Shown: piece by piece, positions 16,611 to 24,748 of the stretch
Position numbering within the stretch: position 1 is the first letter of the stretch
How the letters are laid out: each line of letters starts with the position of its first letter
Assembly: GCA_037137375.1 (NCBI GenBank)
Contig: JBAXKJ010000006.1
Span: forward strand, 108,446 to 172,445
Length of the DNA: 64,000 nucleotides
Source of the DNA: CAINVV01 sp037137375
GTDB lineage: Bacteria; Bacteroidota; Bacteroidia; Bacteroidales; Prolixibacteraceae
Reading direction: 5' to 3'
Notes under the pieces: model-generated
Told to the model about the DNA's origin: nothing
Seen by the model: only the letters and a program-made list of their open reading frames with translations
Databases searched by the model: none
Made by a program: the position numbers and the translations under genes

Positions 16611-17498
16611 ATGAGTAACGTTATTGAATGCAATAACCTGACCCACTATTATGGTAAAAAACTCGTCTACGAGAATCTGAACATTCACGTAAGGGACGGA
16701 AGTATACTGGGATTGCTGGGGAAAAATGGTGCCGGTAAGACGACAACGATTAACATTTTAAATGGTTTTCTTCAGCCCAGAAGTGGAGAATGTCTGATTT
16801 ATAATGAGAATACACAGCATCTTACGCCTCAGACCAAGGCTCGTATCGGATTCCTGATTGAGGGTCATATCCAATATTCTTTCATGAATATTCACCAGAT
16901 CGAGAAATTCTATTCCGGTTTTTACCCAAACTGGAAGAGAGATCCCTACTGGGAGCTGATGAAGAAACTGAAGGTAGTGCCCAATCAGAAAATATCTTCT
17001 ATGTCTTGCGGACAAAGATCGCAGGTGGCGCTGGGGCTGATTCTGGCTCAAGATCCGGATCTGCTGATCCTGGATGACTTTTCAATGGGACTGGATCCGG
17101 GTTACCGGAGACTTTTCATCGATTATTTAAGGGAATACGCCAAGGCAGAGAGTAAGACCATCTTCACTACCTCACACATCATTCAGGACATGGAACGACT
17201 GATCGACGATGTGCTGATCATGGATTATAACAGAGTTTTAGCGCAGAAGCCTGTCAACGAATTTATGTCGACTTTCAAGCAGTTTACCTTCGAACTAACT
17301 AATCCCGGACAAGAGATTCAACGGGAAAAGTTTATCGTCAACCTGGAAAAAGTTAAGAACCTGATTGAGTTGTACACCTACGAATCGCAGGAAGTAGTTC
17401 AATCCTTTTTAACTAACAACAGCATCGGGCATAGCAACTTTAAACAGGTACCCATGACGCTGGAGGATGCATTTATTGGATTAACCGGAAAATATTAA
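16611..17498 (+). CDS. ABC transporter ATP-binding protein
   Basis: The 295-residue ATPase has Walker A in LLGKNGAGKTTTINI, a Q-loop region after it, an unusual signature MSCGQRSQVALGLILA in place of LSGGQ, and Walker B LLILDD. The residue after the Walker B Asp is Asp, where most ABC ATPases carry the catalytic Glu. The H-loop is present (TTSHIIQDMERL). The C-terminal 80 residues form the accessory domain common in Nat/Ytr-like exporters. The gene is followed after 5 bp by its membrane partner and then by a DUF4857 protein. Substrate unknown; conserved neighbourhood with the TonB/DUF4876 genes suggests a shared process. Confidence 0.9.
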   Translation: MSNVIECNNLTHYYGKKLVYENLNIHVRDGSILGLLGKNGAGKTTTINILNGFLQPRSGECLIYNENTQHLTPQTKARIGFLIEGHIQYSFMNIHQIEKFYSGFYPNWKRDPYWELMKKLKVVPNQKISSMSCGQRSQVALGLILAQDPDLLILDDFSMGLDPGYRRLFIDYLREYAKAESKTIFTTSHIIQDMERLIDDVLIMDYNRVLAQKPVNEFMSTFKQFTFELTNPGQEIQREKFIVNLEKVKNLIELYTYESQEVVQSFLTNNSIGHSNFKQVPMTLEDAFIGLTGKY

Positions 17499-17503
17499 CA
17501 GCT

Positions 17504-18172
17504 ATGTGGAAATCAATATTATACAAAGAGTGGCTCAAACTCAAATGGATTTTCCTGATCGTCACAATTACAGGCATTGCCGCCATCATCTCAATATTCC
17601 TGAACGTAAAACACGATATTTTATTTGGCGGAGCAACTAATTACTGGTACAGCTTTCTGTTCATGGGATTGCAGTATTACCAGGTCGTAAAATATTTGCC
17701 ACTGGCAATTGGTATTGCAATCGGTGTCGGACAATATTTCCCTGAAACCGTTAACAAGCGGATCAAATTAAGTTTTCATCTTCCTGTTAATGAAGATAAA
17801 ATACTAATTACCATGATGTTGTGTGGCACCTTTACGTTACTGCTGACATTGGGCTCCATGTTTATGCTCTTCTGGGGTTTAAGTGTACACTACTTCCCTG
17901 CCGAAATTGTCCATGCAGCGGTTATCACTGTCACCCCCTGGTTTCTGGCCGGATTCGTGATTTATTATTTTATTTCACTCATCGTTCTGGAGCCGGTCTG
18001 GAAATATTGGATCTTCTATGCATTGATCGGATATTCATTTGTATCGCTCTTCCTCGAATCATCCATAGCCGGTGGCTATGAACCGGTCATCTATAAACTC
18101 ACAATTCTGACACTATTGTTGAGTCTTTCCCTATTGTTTTCAGCTTATCGTTTTAGAAAAGGAGAAATGTAA
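17504..18172 (+). CDS. ABC transporter membrane protein
   Basis: The 222-residue protein has six predicted hydrophobic helices: about residues 13-33, 52-76, 101-125, 132-155, 166-186 and 192-214. The N-terminus MWKSILYKEWLKLKW is typical of ABC-2-type permeases of the Nat/Ytr kind. It lies 5 bp after the ATPase gene and 2 bp before the DUF4857 gene, so all three are translationally linked. No substrate information is visible. Confidence 0.85.
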   Translation: MWKSILYKEWLKLKWIFLIVTITGIAAIISIFLNVKHDILFGGATNYWYSFLFMGLQYYQVVKYLPLAIGIAIGVGQYFPETVNKRIKLSFHLPVNEDKILITMMLCGTFTLLLTLGSMFMLFWGLSVHYFPAEIVHAAVITVTPWFLAGFVIYYFISLIVLEPVWKYWIFYALIGYSFVSLFLESSIAGGYEPVIYKLTILTLLLSLSLLFSAYRFRKGEM

Positions 18173-18174
18173 TC

Positions 18175-19413
18175 ATGGTACGAATCAGCAGATATATACT
18201 TGTACTTACAGCCATCATTGGTAGCGCCATTGTCCTGCCCAACCTGTACTGGACCATCATGGAGAAGCCGGTCAACGGACCATTTGTGACCTATAGTTGC
18301 ATCGACAAAACCTTCATGATTCAACACTTCAGTCCTAGTGGAGTTGTAAGGGAAGATACCAAAGGAAACAAATTAACCCGGGAACAATATGAGAAGAAAC
18401 TGCCTATGCTGTATTTCATGCAGCTGGTAACTTCCGGAACCATGCCCGACTCGATCAATGGGATAGAAATGGATATGAAGAACCTGCGTAGGGCAAGGTC
18501 TACCTACAGGTTTCAACCGAAATTCATGGACAGTCCGCAACCAGATCTTTATCCCCTATTCGAATCTGAATCAGGCCGCGTAAACCTCGAAATGCCGGAT
18601 GATTTTTTCCGAATCGCTGAACGGGTCGAATTTATTGAAGCCAAAACCAATAGTGTCAGGGAAGAAAAAAGCGTTCTATTTACTGACGCCCTGGCCAAAC
18701 GCGGATTTGAATTCCCTTCTAAAATTATTGCTGGTTTACCGACTGTCAAGAAATCGTGCGATGAAGGTTACCTCCTAACGGATGCCAAAAATCAGCTTTT
18801 CCACCTCAAGATGGTTAAAGGCAAGCCTTATGTTAAAAGGATTAACCTTCCTGATAATCTATCCTTTAAGTGGATCGAATGCGTCGACTTCCCAAATAAG
18901 CAGTATTACGCCTACATGATTTCATCGAATAACGATGTTTACATTGTAAATCAGGATACTTATGATTTATTGAAACTGCCGGTGGAAGGATTTAATCCTG
19001 AAACGGATGACCTCAAAATCTATGGCGATTTCTTTAACTATAACGTGATTATCGAGGGTGACAGTTACCTGAAGAATTTTGCGCTCGACACCAAATTCAA
19101 CAAGGTAGATTTTTATGAAGAGAAATGGAATGACCGGTACCACCGTGCAGAAGGAAAAGTTTTCGACATTTTGTTCCCCTTCGAATTAACGCTGAAGAGT
19201 CCGCTAAGCCACTATATCGATTTTCGTATCAATTATCCCAAAAGTATGACTTGGCTGCTACTTAGTATTTTACTGATTGCCGGACAAATTTTCTGGTTAA
19301 GAAGACAAAAAATCAACCTCAAAAATCACCTGATTGATATCTGTCTCATTGCCGTAACCGGGATTTTCGGATTTATTGCCGTAAACGTTTTTCAGAACAA
19401 ATTCTTTAAATAA
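18175..19413 (+). CDS. DUF4857-like membrane-anchored protein
   Basis: The 412-residue protein has one N-terminal membrane helix (about 5-25), a large extracytoplasmic domain, and two C-terminal membrane helices (about 356-372 and 386-406). The extracytoplasmic part includes YSCIDKTFMIQHFSPSGV and a stretch resembling blades of a propeller (KNQLFHLKMVKGKPYVKRI; YAYMISSNNDVYIVNQDT). It resembles DUF4857, a Bacteroidota family of unknown function, and is the last gene of the ABC trio. It is probably the accessory subunit of that transporter. A 135-bp gap with a new promoter separates it from asnB. Confidence 0.75.
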   Translation: MVRISRYILVLTAIIGSAIVLPNLYWTIMEKPVNGPFVTYSCIDKTFMIQHFSPSGVVREDTKGNKLTREQYEKKLPMLYFMQLVTSGTMPDSINGIEMDMKNLRRARSTYRFQPKFMDSPQPDLYPLFESESGRVNLEMPDDFFRIAERVEFIEAKTNSVREEKSVLFTDALAKRGFEFPSKIIAGLPTVKKSCDEGYLLTDAKNQLFHLKMVKGKPYVKRINLPDNLSFKWIECVDFPNKQYYAYMISSNNDVYIVNQDTYDLLKLPVEGFNPETDDLKIYGDFFNYNVIIEGDSYLKNFALDTKFNKVDFYEEKWNDRYHRAEGKVFDILFPFELTLKSPLSHYIDFRINYPKSMTWLLLSILLIAGQIFWLRRQKINLKNHLIDICLIAVTGIFGFIAVNVFQNKFFK

Positions 19414-19477
19414 ATCAAGAAAAGACCTATTTTTCGTGACAATTTGCGCCAATTCTTGTTGTTTTGATAGATATATG

Positions 19478-19485
19478 TATATTTG
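19478..19485 (+). promoter_or_regulatory. asnB promoter, -7 element
   Basis: TATATTTG matches the Bacteroidota TAnnTTTG consensus. A TTG at 19456-19458 is 19 bp upstream and serves as the -33 element. The asnB start codon is 63 bp downstream. Confidence 0.65.
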
Positions 19486-19548
19486 CACCGATCTTTTTGA
19501 ACTTTATGCATTGTATTCAATTATTTGAAAAATTATTAAGACAACGAT

Positions 19549-21219
19549 ATGTGCGGAATTGTAGGAATTTTTGAGATCAACGGCTCTTCTGAGCAGCTGC
19601 GTGTTCAGGCGCTTTCCATGTCAAAACGAATCAGGCATCGCGGACCGGATTGGTCCGGGATTTTTGTCAGCGACCGTGCCATCATCGCTCATGAACGATT
19701 GGCCATTGTTGACCCAACTTCCGGTCAACAGCCCCTCTACAGCGTTGATAAAAACCTGGTCCTGGGTGTTAACGGAGAAATCTACAACCACCGCGAACTC
19801 AGGAACCCTCTCGAATCAAAGTATCAATTCCAGACACAATCGGACTGTGAAGTGATTCTGGCACTTTACCAGGAAAAGGGTATCAATTTCCTTGAGGATC
19901 TCAACGGGATTTTTGCCTTTGCCCTTTATGATCAGAAAAATGATTGCTACCTGATCGCCCGCGACCACATCGGCATTATCCCTCTTTACATGGGTTGGGA
20001 TGCAGATGGTCGATTCTATGTGGCATCAGAACTCAAGGCACTCGAAGGTTATTGCAAAAAAATTGAAGAATTCTTACCAGGACACTACCTCTACAGCAAA
20101 GAAGGAACAACCCCGAAGAAATGGTATTCACGCACCTGGACGGAATTTGAAACTGTTAAAGACAATGTCTCCAGTATTGAAGTGCTGAGAAAAGCCCTGG
20201 AAGATGCCGTTCACCGTCAGTTGATGTCGGATGTTCCTTATGGGGTGCTTCTCTCAGGCGGATTGGATTCTTCTGTTATCTCGGCGATAGCCAAAAAATA
20301 TGCTGCCAAGCGCGTGGAATCGGTCGACGATACCCAGGAAGCCTGGTGGCCACAACTGCACTCCTTTGCCGTTGGGCTCATCGGATCTCCCGACCTTGCT
20401 GCTGCCCGCAAAGTAGCCGACCACATCGGAACCGTGCACCACGAGGTTCATTTTACCGTTCAGGAAGGATTGGACGCACTCCGCGATGTCATTTACCATC
20501 TGGAGACTTATGATGTGACCACCATCAGGGCCTCAACGCCCATGTACCTGCTTTCACGGGTGATCAAATCGATGGGGGTCAAGATGGTGCTTTCAGGAGA
20601 AGGCGCTGATGAAATTTTCGGTGGATACCTGTACTTCCACAAAGCGCCTAATGCTCAGGCATTTCATGAGGAGACCATCCGCAAACTGAGCAAACTCCAC
20701 CTCTACGACTGTCTGCGCGCCAACAAATCGCTGGCTGCCTGGGGTGTCGAAGGTCGCGTACCCTTCCTCGACAAGGAGTTTATGGATGTAGCCATGACGC
20801 TGAATCCGGAGGATAAGATGGCAAAAGATGGCAAGATGGAAAAATGGATCCTTCGCAAAGCATTTGAAGATTATCTGCCGGCCAGTGTAGCCTGGCGACA
20901 GAAAGAACAATTCTCAGACGGAGTGGGTTACAATTGGATCGACTCACTGAAGGCTATGGTTTCTGAAAAAGTCACCGATGAGCAGATGAAAAGTGCTAAA
21001 TTCCGCTTCCATATCAATACACCCATGTCGAAGGAAGAGTATTTCTACCGCTCCATTTTTGCCGAGCATTTTCCATCCGACACCGCGGCCTCCTGCGTAC
21101 CTTCCGTGCCCTCCATTGCTTGCAGCACGCCCGAAGCGCTTGCTTGGGATCCATCATTCAGAAACAATGCAGACCCATCCGGCCGGGCCGTAAAATCGGT
21201 GCACCTGGATAGTAATTAG
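19549..21219 (+). CDS. asnB: glutamine-hydrolysing asparagine synthase B
   Basis: Converts aspartate, glutamine and ATP to asparagine. The 556-residue length matches the AsnB class. The N-terminal class II amidotransferase domain starts with the nucleophile Cys2 (MCGIVGIFEI) and contains RIRHRGPDWSG and GVNGEIYNHRELR. The synthetase domain has the PP-loop SGGLDSSVISAI and GEGADEIFGGYLYFHKAP. Its stop overlaps the stop of the opposing cdaA gene by 4 bp, leaving no room for a separate terminator between the two. Confidence 0.97.
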   Translation: MCGIVGIFEINGSSEQLRVQALSMSKRIRHRGPDWSGIFVSDRAIIAHERLAIVDPTSGQQPLYSVDKNLVLGVNGEIYNHRELRNPLESKYQFQTQSDCEVILALYQEKGINFLEDLNGIFAFALYDQKNDCYLIARDHIGIIPLYMGWDADGRFYVASELKALEGYCKKIEEFLPGHYLYSKEGTTPKKWYSRTWTEFETVKDNVSSIEVLRKALEDAVHRQLMSDVPYGVLLSGGLDSSVISAIAKKYAAKRVESVDDTQEAWWPQLHSFAVGLIGSPDLAAARKVADHIGTVHHEVHFTVQEGLDALRDVIYHLETYDVTTIRASTPMYLLSRVIKSMGVKMVLSGEGADEIFGGYLYFHKAPNAQAFHEETIRKLSKLHLYDCLRANKSLAAWGVEGRVPFLDKEFMDVAMTLNPEDKMAKDGKMEKWILRKAFEDYLPASVAWRQKEQFSDGVGYNWIDSLKAMVSEKVTDEQMKSAKFRFHINTPMSKEEYFYRSIFAEHFPSDTAASCVPSVPSIACSTPEALAWDPSFRNNADPSGRAVKSVHLDSN

Positions 21220-21998
21220 CTTTTCTCTTCAGATTGTAGGATTCGGAAGAGTTCGTCCGGACTGACGTTTTCGGTTAGTTTTCCGTTTTCAGTAACTGAA
21301 ATACGACCGGTCTCTTCACTTACCACGATGGTGAAGGCATCTGTCACTTCTGACATACCAATGGCAGCCCTATGCCTCAAGCCGAGGGCCGGACTGATTT
21401 CCTGACTGTACGACACCGGCAGGATACAGCGCACAGCTTGAATCCGGTTGGATGAGACGATACACGCCCCATCATGCAGGGGTGAATTCTTGAAAAATAT
21501 ACTGCAAATCAAGTCGGTGCGAATCTCAGCATCGATAAATTCGCCGGTCCGCACATATTCTTTAAGCTCATTATCACGGGAAATGACGATTAAGGCGCCC
21601 GTCTTGTTTTTGGACATCTGGATACAGGCATCTACAATTGATTTGATGCCGGTCGGGGAAATATTCCTGAACTGACCGGAAAATATCGATCCGATGGAAA
21701 TCTTTTTATTGGTTCGATAACTGTTTCCCAACATCAGCAGAAATCGTCGTATCTCCTGCTGGAAAACGACAATCAGGGCAATCATTCCCACTCCGAAAAG
21801 TTGACTTAACAGCGATCCCAGAAGTTCCATTTTCAACGCCCTTACTACTACCCAAGCGATAAATACGATGAAAATTCCAAGAAAAATACTGAAGGTAACG
21901 GTTCCCCTTACCAGGCTGTACAATTCATAGAACAGCACTGCCACGAATATTATATCGAGCAGATCCAGGAATTTGACGTGTATAAAAAAGTCACTCAT
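21216..21998 (-). CDS. cdaA: diadenylate cyclase CdaA
   Basis: Makes cyclic di-AMP from two ATP. The 260-residue protein has three N-terminal membrane helices (about residues 10-75) and a DisA_N/DAC domain with both diagnostic motifs, DGA (SPLHDGACIV) and RHR (GLRHRAAIGMSE). The usual downstream cdaR-type regulator gene is absent. Instead the gene overlaps the end of folP by 8 bp, so the folate and c-di-AMP genes are cotranscribed, an arrangement I recall from other Bacteroidota. Overlaps asnB by 4 bp at its 3' end. Confidence 0.95.
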   Translation of the reverse strand: MSDFFIHVKFLDLLDIIFVAVLFYELYSLVRGTVTFSIFLGIFIVFIAWVVVRALKMELLGSLLSQLFGVGMIALIVVFQQEIRRFLLMLGNSYRTNKKISIGSIFSGQFRNISPTGIKSIVDACIQMSKNKTGALIVISRDNELKEYVRTGEFIDAEIRTDLICSIFFKNSPLHDGACIVSSNRIQAVRCILPVSYSQEISPALGLRHRAAIGMSEVTDAFTIVVSEETGRISVTENGKLTENVSPDELFRILQSEEKS

Positions 21999-22872
21999 CG
22001 AAGTCTTGTTTTAATTTGGAGACCAGCCGGATCGCCTCAATGGCTTCCCGAACATCGTGTACCCTCAGGATATCGGCTCCTCCCATCAAAGCAAGTGTGT
22101 TCAAAACTGTTGTACCGTTAAGACTCTCTCCGGGTGTGATTTCCAGCAATTTCCAGATCATGGTCTTGCGGGACAATCCCACCAGCAAAGGTAACTCAAA
22201 AAGACGAAAAGAATCGAGACGGTTCAGGAGCTCGAAGTTATGCTCCAGATTTTTCCCAAATCCAAATCCCGGATCGATAATGATATCATTGACACCCAGT
22301 AATTTCAAGGTATTCACTTTTTCGGAAAGATCAAGCAAAATATCTTTGATAACATCCTGGTAAGCAGGATTTTGCTGCATATTTTGAGGAGTGCCCTGGA
22401 TATGCATCAGGATATAGGGCAACCTTAGCTTAGCTACTGTTTCGAACATCTGAGTATCCAGCGTGCCTCCAGAAATATCGTTAACGATACAATCACCCGT
22501 TTCGCCAGCGATTCGTGTGATCACCTCAGATCGGTAACTGTCAATGGAAAGTATGGCATCAGGAAAGTGCTTTCTAATGGCCTTGACAGCAGGGAGGAGC
22601 CTTTCTATCTCCGCCTCTGCGGAAACCACCTTGGCACCAGGTCTTGTGGAGACAGCGCCGATATCGATAATCATCGCCCCTTGATCTAAAATCTCTTGCG
22701 CTCTTTGGAGCACGGCCTTTTCAGATTGATACCTTCCCCCGTCATAAAAAGAATCAGGCGTCAGGTTCAATATGCCCATCACGATGGGTTGGTCGAGCAT
22801 AATCAGCTGACCATTAAGCTGAAGCGATCTTTTTTTGCGGTAAAATGGTTTATCAATTTTCTGAAACAGCAT
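21991..22872 (-). CDS. folP: dihydropteroate synthase
   Basis: Condenses p-aminobenzoate with dihydropterin pyrophosphate in folate synthesis and is the sulfonamide target. The 293-residue TIM barrel shows GILNLTPDSFYDGG, IDIGAVSTRPGA, DISGG and DPGFGFGKN, all pterin or phosphate-binding segments of the family. An N-terminal extension of about 30 residues (FYRKKRSLQLNGQLIML) precedes the barrel, as is usual. It is the first gene of a two-gene transcript with cdaA. Confidence 0.96.
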   Translation of the reverse strand: MLFQKIDKPFYRKKRSLQLNGQLIMLDQPIVMGILNLTPDSFYDGGRYQSEKAVLQRAQEILDQGAMIIDIGAVSTRPGAKVVSAEAEIERLLPAVKAIRKHFPDAILSIDSYRSEVITRIAGETGDCIVNDISGGTLDTQMFETVAKLRLPYILMHIQGTPQNMQQNPAYQDVIKDILLDLSEKVNTLKLLGVNDIIIDPGFGFGKNLEHNFELLNRLDSFRLFELPLLVGLSRKTMIWKLLEITPGESLNGTTVLNTLALMGGADILRVHDVREAIEAIRLVSKLKQDFDE

Positions 22873-23155
22873 AGATATTTATTTAATAGTCATGAAATAA
22901 GGACCTTCGACTTCTGTCAGGTAATGGAGCTCAGCTGACGCAGATTTGCAATCTGCATCCATTCTCCTGTCAACACCCTTCGACTGCGCTCAGGAACCGG
23001 TCACAGATTAGGCAGCTTCCTCATGATTAAATTTAACAGCAAAGACAAAAATAGTAAAACTGTTCATATAGAAGAATGATAGGGCACTTGCTTCGACATG
23101 CTAGCCAATTATTAAACGGTCATTTCATTTGGGAATCACAATTTATTGCTATATA
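22873..23155. repeat. intergenic palindromic repeat remnants between folP and the HTH-MNT gene
   Basis: No gene is seen. GCAGATT-TGC-AATCTGC at 22940-22956 is a perfect inverted repeat. It is followed near 22978-22994 by CTTCGACTGCGCTCAGG, which looks like a dispersed REP-type repeat of bacterial genomes. Neither occurs elsewhere in this window as far as I can see. The stretch ends at the operator of the next gene. Confidence 0.4.
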
Positions 23156-23189
23156 TTTGACAATATATGTCAAAATAAATTTTGTCAAA
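23156..23189 (+). promoter_or_regulatory. probable operator of the HTH-MNT/HEPN module
   Basis: TTTGACA-ATATA-TGTCAAA at 23156-23174 is a perfect palindrome with 7-bp arms. A third half-site TGTCAAA lies at 23183-23189, directly abutting the preferred ATG. The next gene encodes an XRE-type DNA-binding domain, so negative autoregulation at this site is expected (inference). Confidence 0.6.
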
Positions 23190-23786
23190 ATGAGTGATTT
23201 TGGAAATACCATCAAAGAGCTAAGGATGGAGAAAGATCTTCCTTTGAGGGTTGTGTCTGCGTTCCTGGATATCGACCAGGCTATTCTTAGCAAAATCGAG
23301 AGGGGGCAGCGCAAGGCACCAAAAGAAATGGTCGCCAAACTTGCCAGTTATTTCTCTGTTAATCAGAGCGATTTGATGATAACATGGTTGGCAGATAAGA
23401 TTGTATATGAAGTGGAAGATGAGGAATTAGGATTGGAAGCCTTGCAATTAGCCGAAGAGAAGTTGAATTATATTGCTTTTGAAAAGATTGACAGAAATAA
23501 AATCAGGAATCAACTGGTCACTGAGATCAGTAATTTCAATTCCATTCACGCTGTGTGGGTCTATGGTTCCTTTGCCAGGGGAGATGACGGACCCAAAAGT
23601 GACATTGATTTAGCCATTAAAACAGATGAAAAGTTTAGCTATTTTGACCTTGCCGAGATAAAATTTCAACTGGAAAAAACCATAAAAAGAAAGGTGGATA
23701 TTGGTTTCCTGGATTCCTTTAAACCTTATATTCTTGATCATATCCGACCGGATTTAAAATTGATCTATGAGAGACTACCATCTTGA
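23190..23786 (+). CDS. XRE-type HTH fused to MNT nucleotidyltransferase (MntA-like antitoxin)
   Basis: The 198-residue protein carries a helix-turn-helix domain at about residues 1-60 (IKELRMEKDLPLRVVSAFLD, ILSKIERGQR). A minimal nucleotidyltransferase domain follows with the intact motif GS-x10-D-x-D: Gly126, Ser127, Asp138, Asp140. MNT proteins of the MntA type neutralise HEPN toxins by AMPylating a tyrosine. The frame is open further upstream to 23076, but the ATG at 23190 starts the conserved HTH and lies just after the palindromic operator, so it is preferred. It overlaps the HEPN gene by 20 bp. The added DNA-binding domain would make the antitoxin its own repressor. Confidence 0.88.
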   Translation: MSDFGNTIKELRMEKDLPLRVVSAFLDIDQAILSKIERGQRKAPKEMVAKLASYFSVNQSDLMITWLADKIVYEVEDEELGLEALQLAEEKLNYIAFEKIDRNKIRNQLVTEISNFNSIHAVWVYGSFARGDDGPKSDIDLAIKTDEKFSYFDLAEIKFQLEKTIKRKVDIGFLDSFKPYILDHIRPDLKLIYERLPS

Positions 23787-24135
23787 TAGCCAAAAGCGAT
23801 TGCAACATATTTCCAAAGCGATCGATGCCATATTTAAATATGTATCTGGTGAGACTCCAGATACATTCTCCAACAATGATTTAATTCACGATGCTGTACT
23901 ATTTCAGTTTTCAATCATTGGGGAAGCAGTCAATTTCATCGAGTCTGATCTGCTGGACAAATACAACTATCCATGGTACAAAGTCCGATCATTCAGAAAC
24001 CTGATATCGCACGAGTATTTTAACATAAAAATGGAGGCTGTATGGCAAATTATTGAAAAAGATTTACCCGAGCTGAGAGCGGTAATCCTATCAATTTTGA
24101 AAAATGAATTTGGTCAGCCAGCAGAATTGGTTTGA
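23767..24135 (+). CDS. HEPN-domain toxin, HepT-like
   Basis: A 122-residue, all-helical protein with the HEPN RNase motif R-x4-H-x-Y: Arg77, His82, Tyr84 (RNLISHEYF). In the studied HepT/MntA pairs the R and H form the RNase site and the Y of this motif is the residue AMPylated by MntA. The gene starts inside the 3' end of the HTH-MNT antitoxin (20 bp overlap), so the pair is cotranslated. It is full length with no defects, so the module is probably active. Confidence 0.88.
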   Translation: MRDYHLDSQKRLQHISKAIDAIFKYVSGETPDTFSNNDLIHDAVLFQFSIIGEAVNFIESDLLDKYNYPWYKVRSFRNLISHEYFNIKMEAVWQIIEKDLPELRAVILSILKNEFGQPAELV

Positions 24136-24162
24136 GAACAGTCTTTACTTTTTATATATTTG
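24131..24162 (+). promoter_or_regulatory. promoter of the DUF1599 gene
   Basis: TTTG at 24131-24134, a 20-bp spacer, then TATATTTG at 24155-24162. This is a close match to the Bacteroidota primary-sigma consensus. The start codon lies 43 bp downstream. Confidence 0.7.
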
Positions 24163-24205
24163 AGCAGTAGTTTTAGGAATAATAAATTTGCAGAATTATT
24201 AGAAG

Positions 24206-24748
24206 GTGAAAAAAACCAGAGAACAATATGATCATGTGATTGGCTTGTGCCGGGAAATCTTTCTCAAGAAAATGAAAGATTACGGGACCGCCTGGAGGAT
24301 CTTACGTCCATCGTCCATGACCGATCAAATTTTTATTAAGGCTCAGAGAATAAGAAATATAGAAGAGAAAGGCGTTGCAAAAATTGATGAGGATGCCCGT
24401 TCAGAATTTATCGGCATCATTAATTATTGTGCCTTGGCATTAATTCAGCTGGAACTGGGTGCAATGGAAGAGGAACTTCCCCATGAAAAAGCTGATGCGA
24501 TGTACCTGGCAAACCTGGAGAAAGCAAAGAAGCTGATGTTGGATAAGAACCACGATTATGGTGAAGCCTGGCGTCAGATGCGGATCAGTTCGTTCACAGA
24601 CCTGATCCTGATGAAAATCAAGCGCACCAAACAAATTGAAGATAATCTTGGTAAGACACTGGCTTCAGAAGGCGTCGACGCCAACTATATGGATATGATC
24701 AATTACTCGGTTTTCGCACTGATAAAAATGGAATTTGAGACGGAATGA
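24206..24748 (+). CDS. DUF1599 protein with internal duplication
   Basis: The 180-residue soluble protein is built from two related halves. The first has MKDYGTAWRILRPSSMTDQI and RIRNIEEKG; the second has NHDYGEAWRQMRISSFTDLI and RTKQIEDNLG. Each half ends in an INY-AL-LE-type helix (IIGIINYCALALIQLELG; MINYSVFALIKMEFE). This is the DUF1599 family. The repeated KDYG-AWR-(S/T)D pattern could be a paired ligand site, but the function is unknown to me. Start codon GTG at 24206. The stop overlaps the next start as ATGA, coupling it to the DoxX/MauE-like gene. Confidence 0.85.
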   Translation: MKKTREQYDHVIGLCREIFLKKMKDYGTAWRILRPSSMTDQIFIKAQRIRNIEEKGVAKIDEDARSEFIGIINYCALALIQLELGAMEEELPHEKADAMYLANLEKAKKLMLDKNHDYGEAWRQMRISSFTDLILMKIKRTKQIEDNLGKTLASEGVDANYMDMINYSVFALIKMEFETE

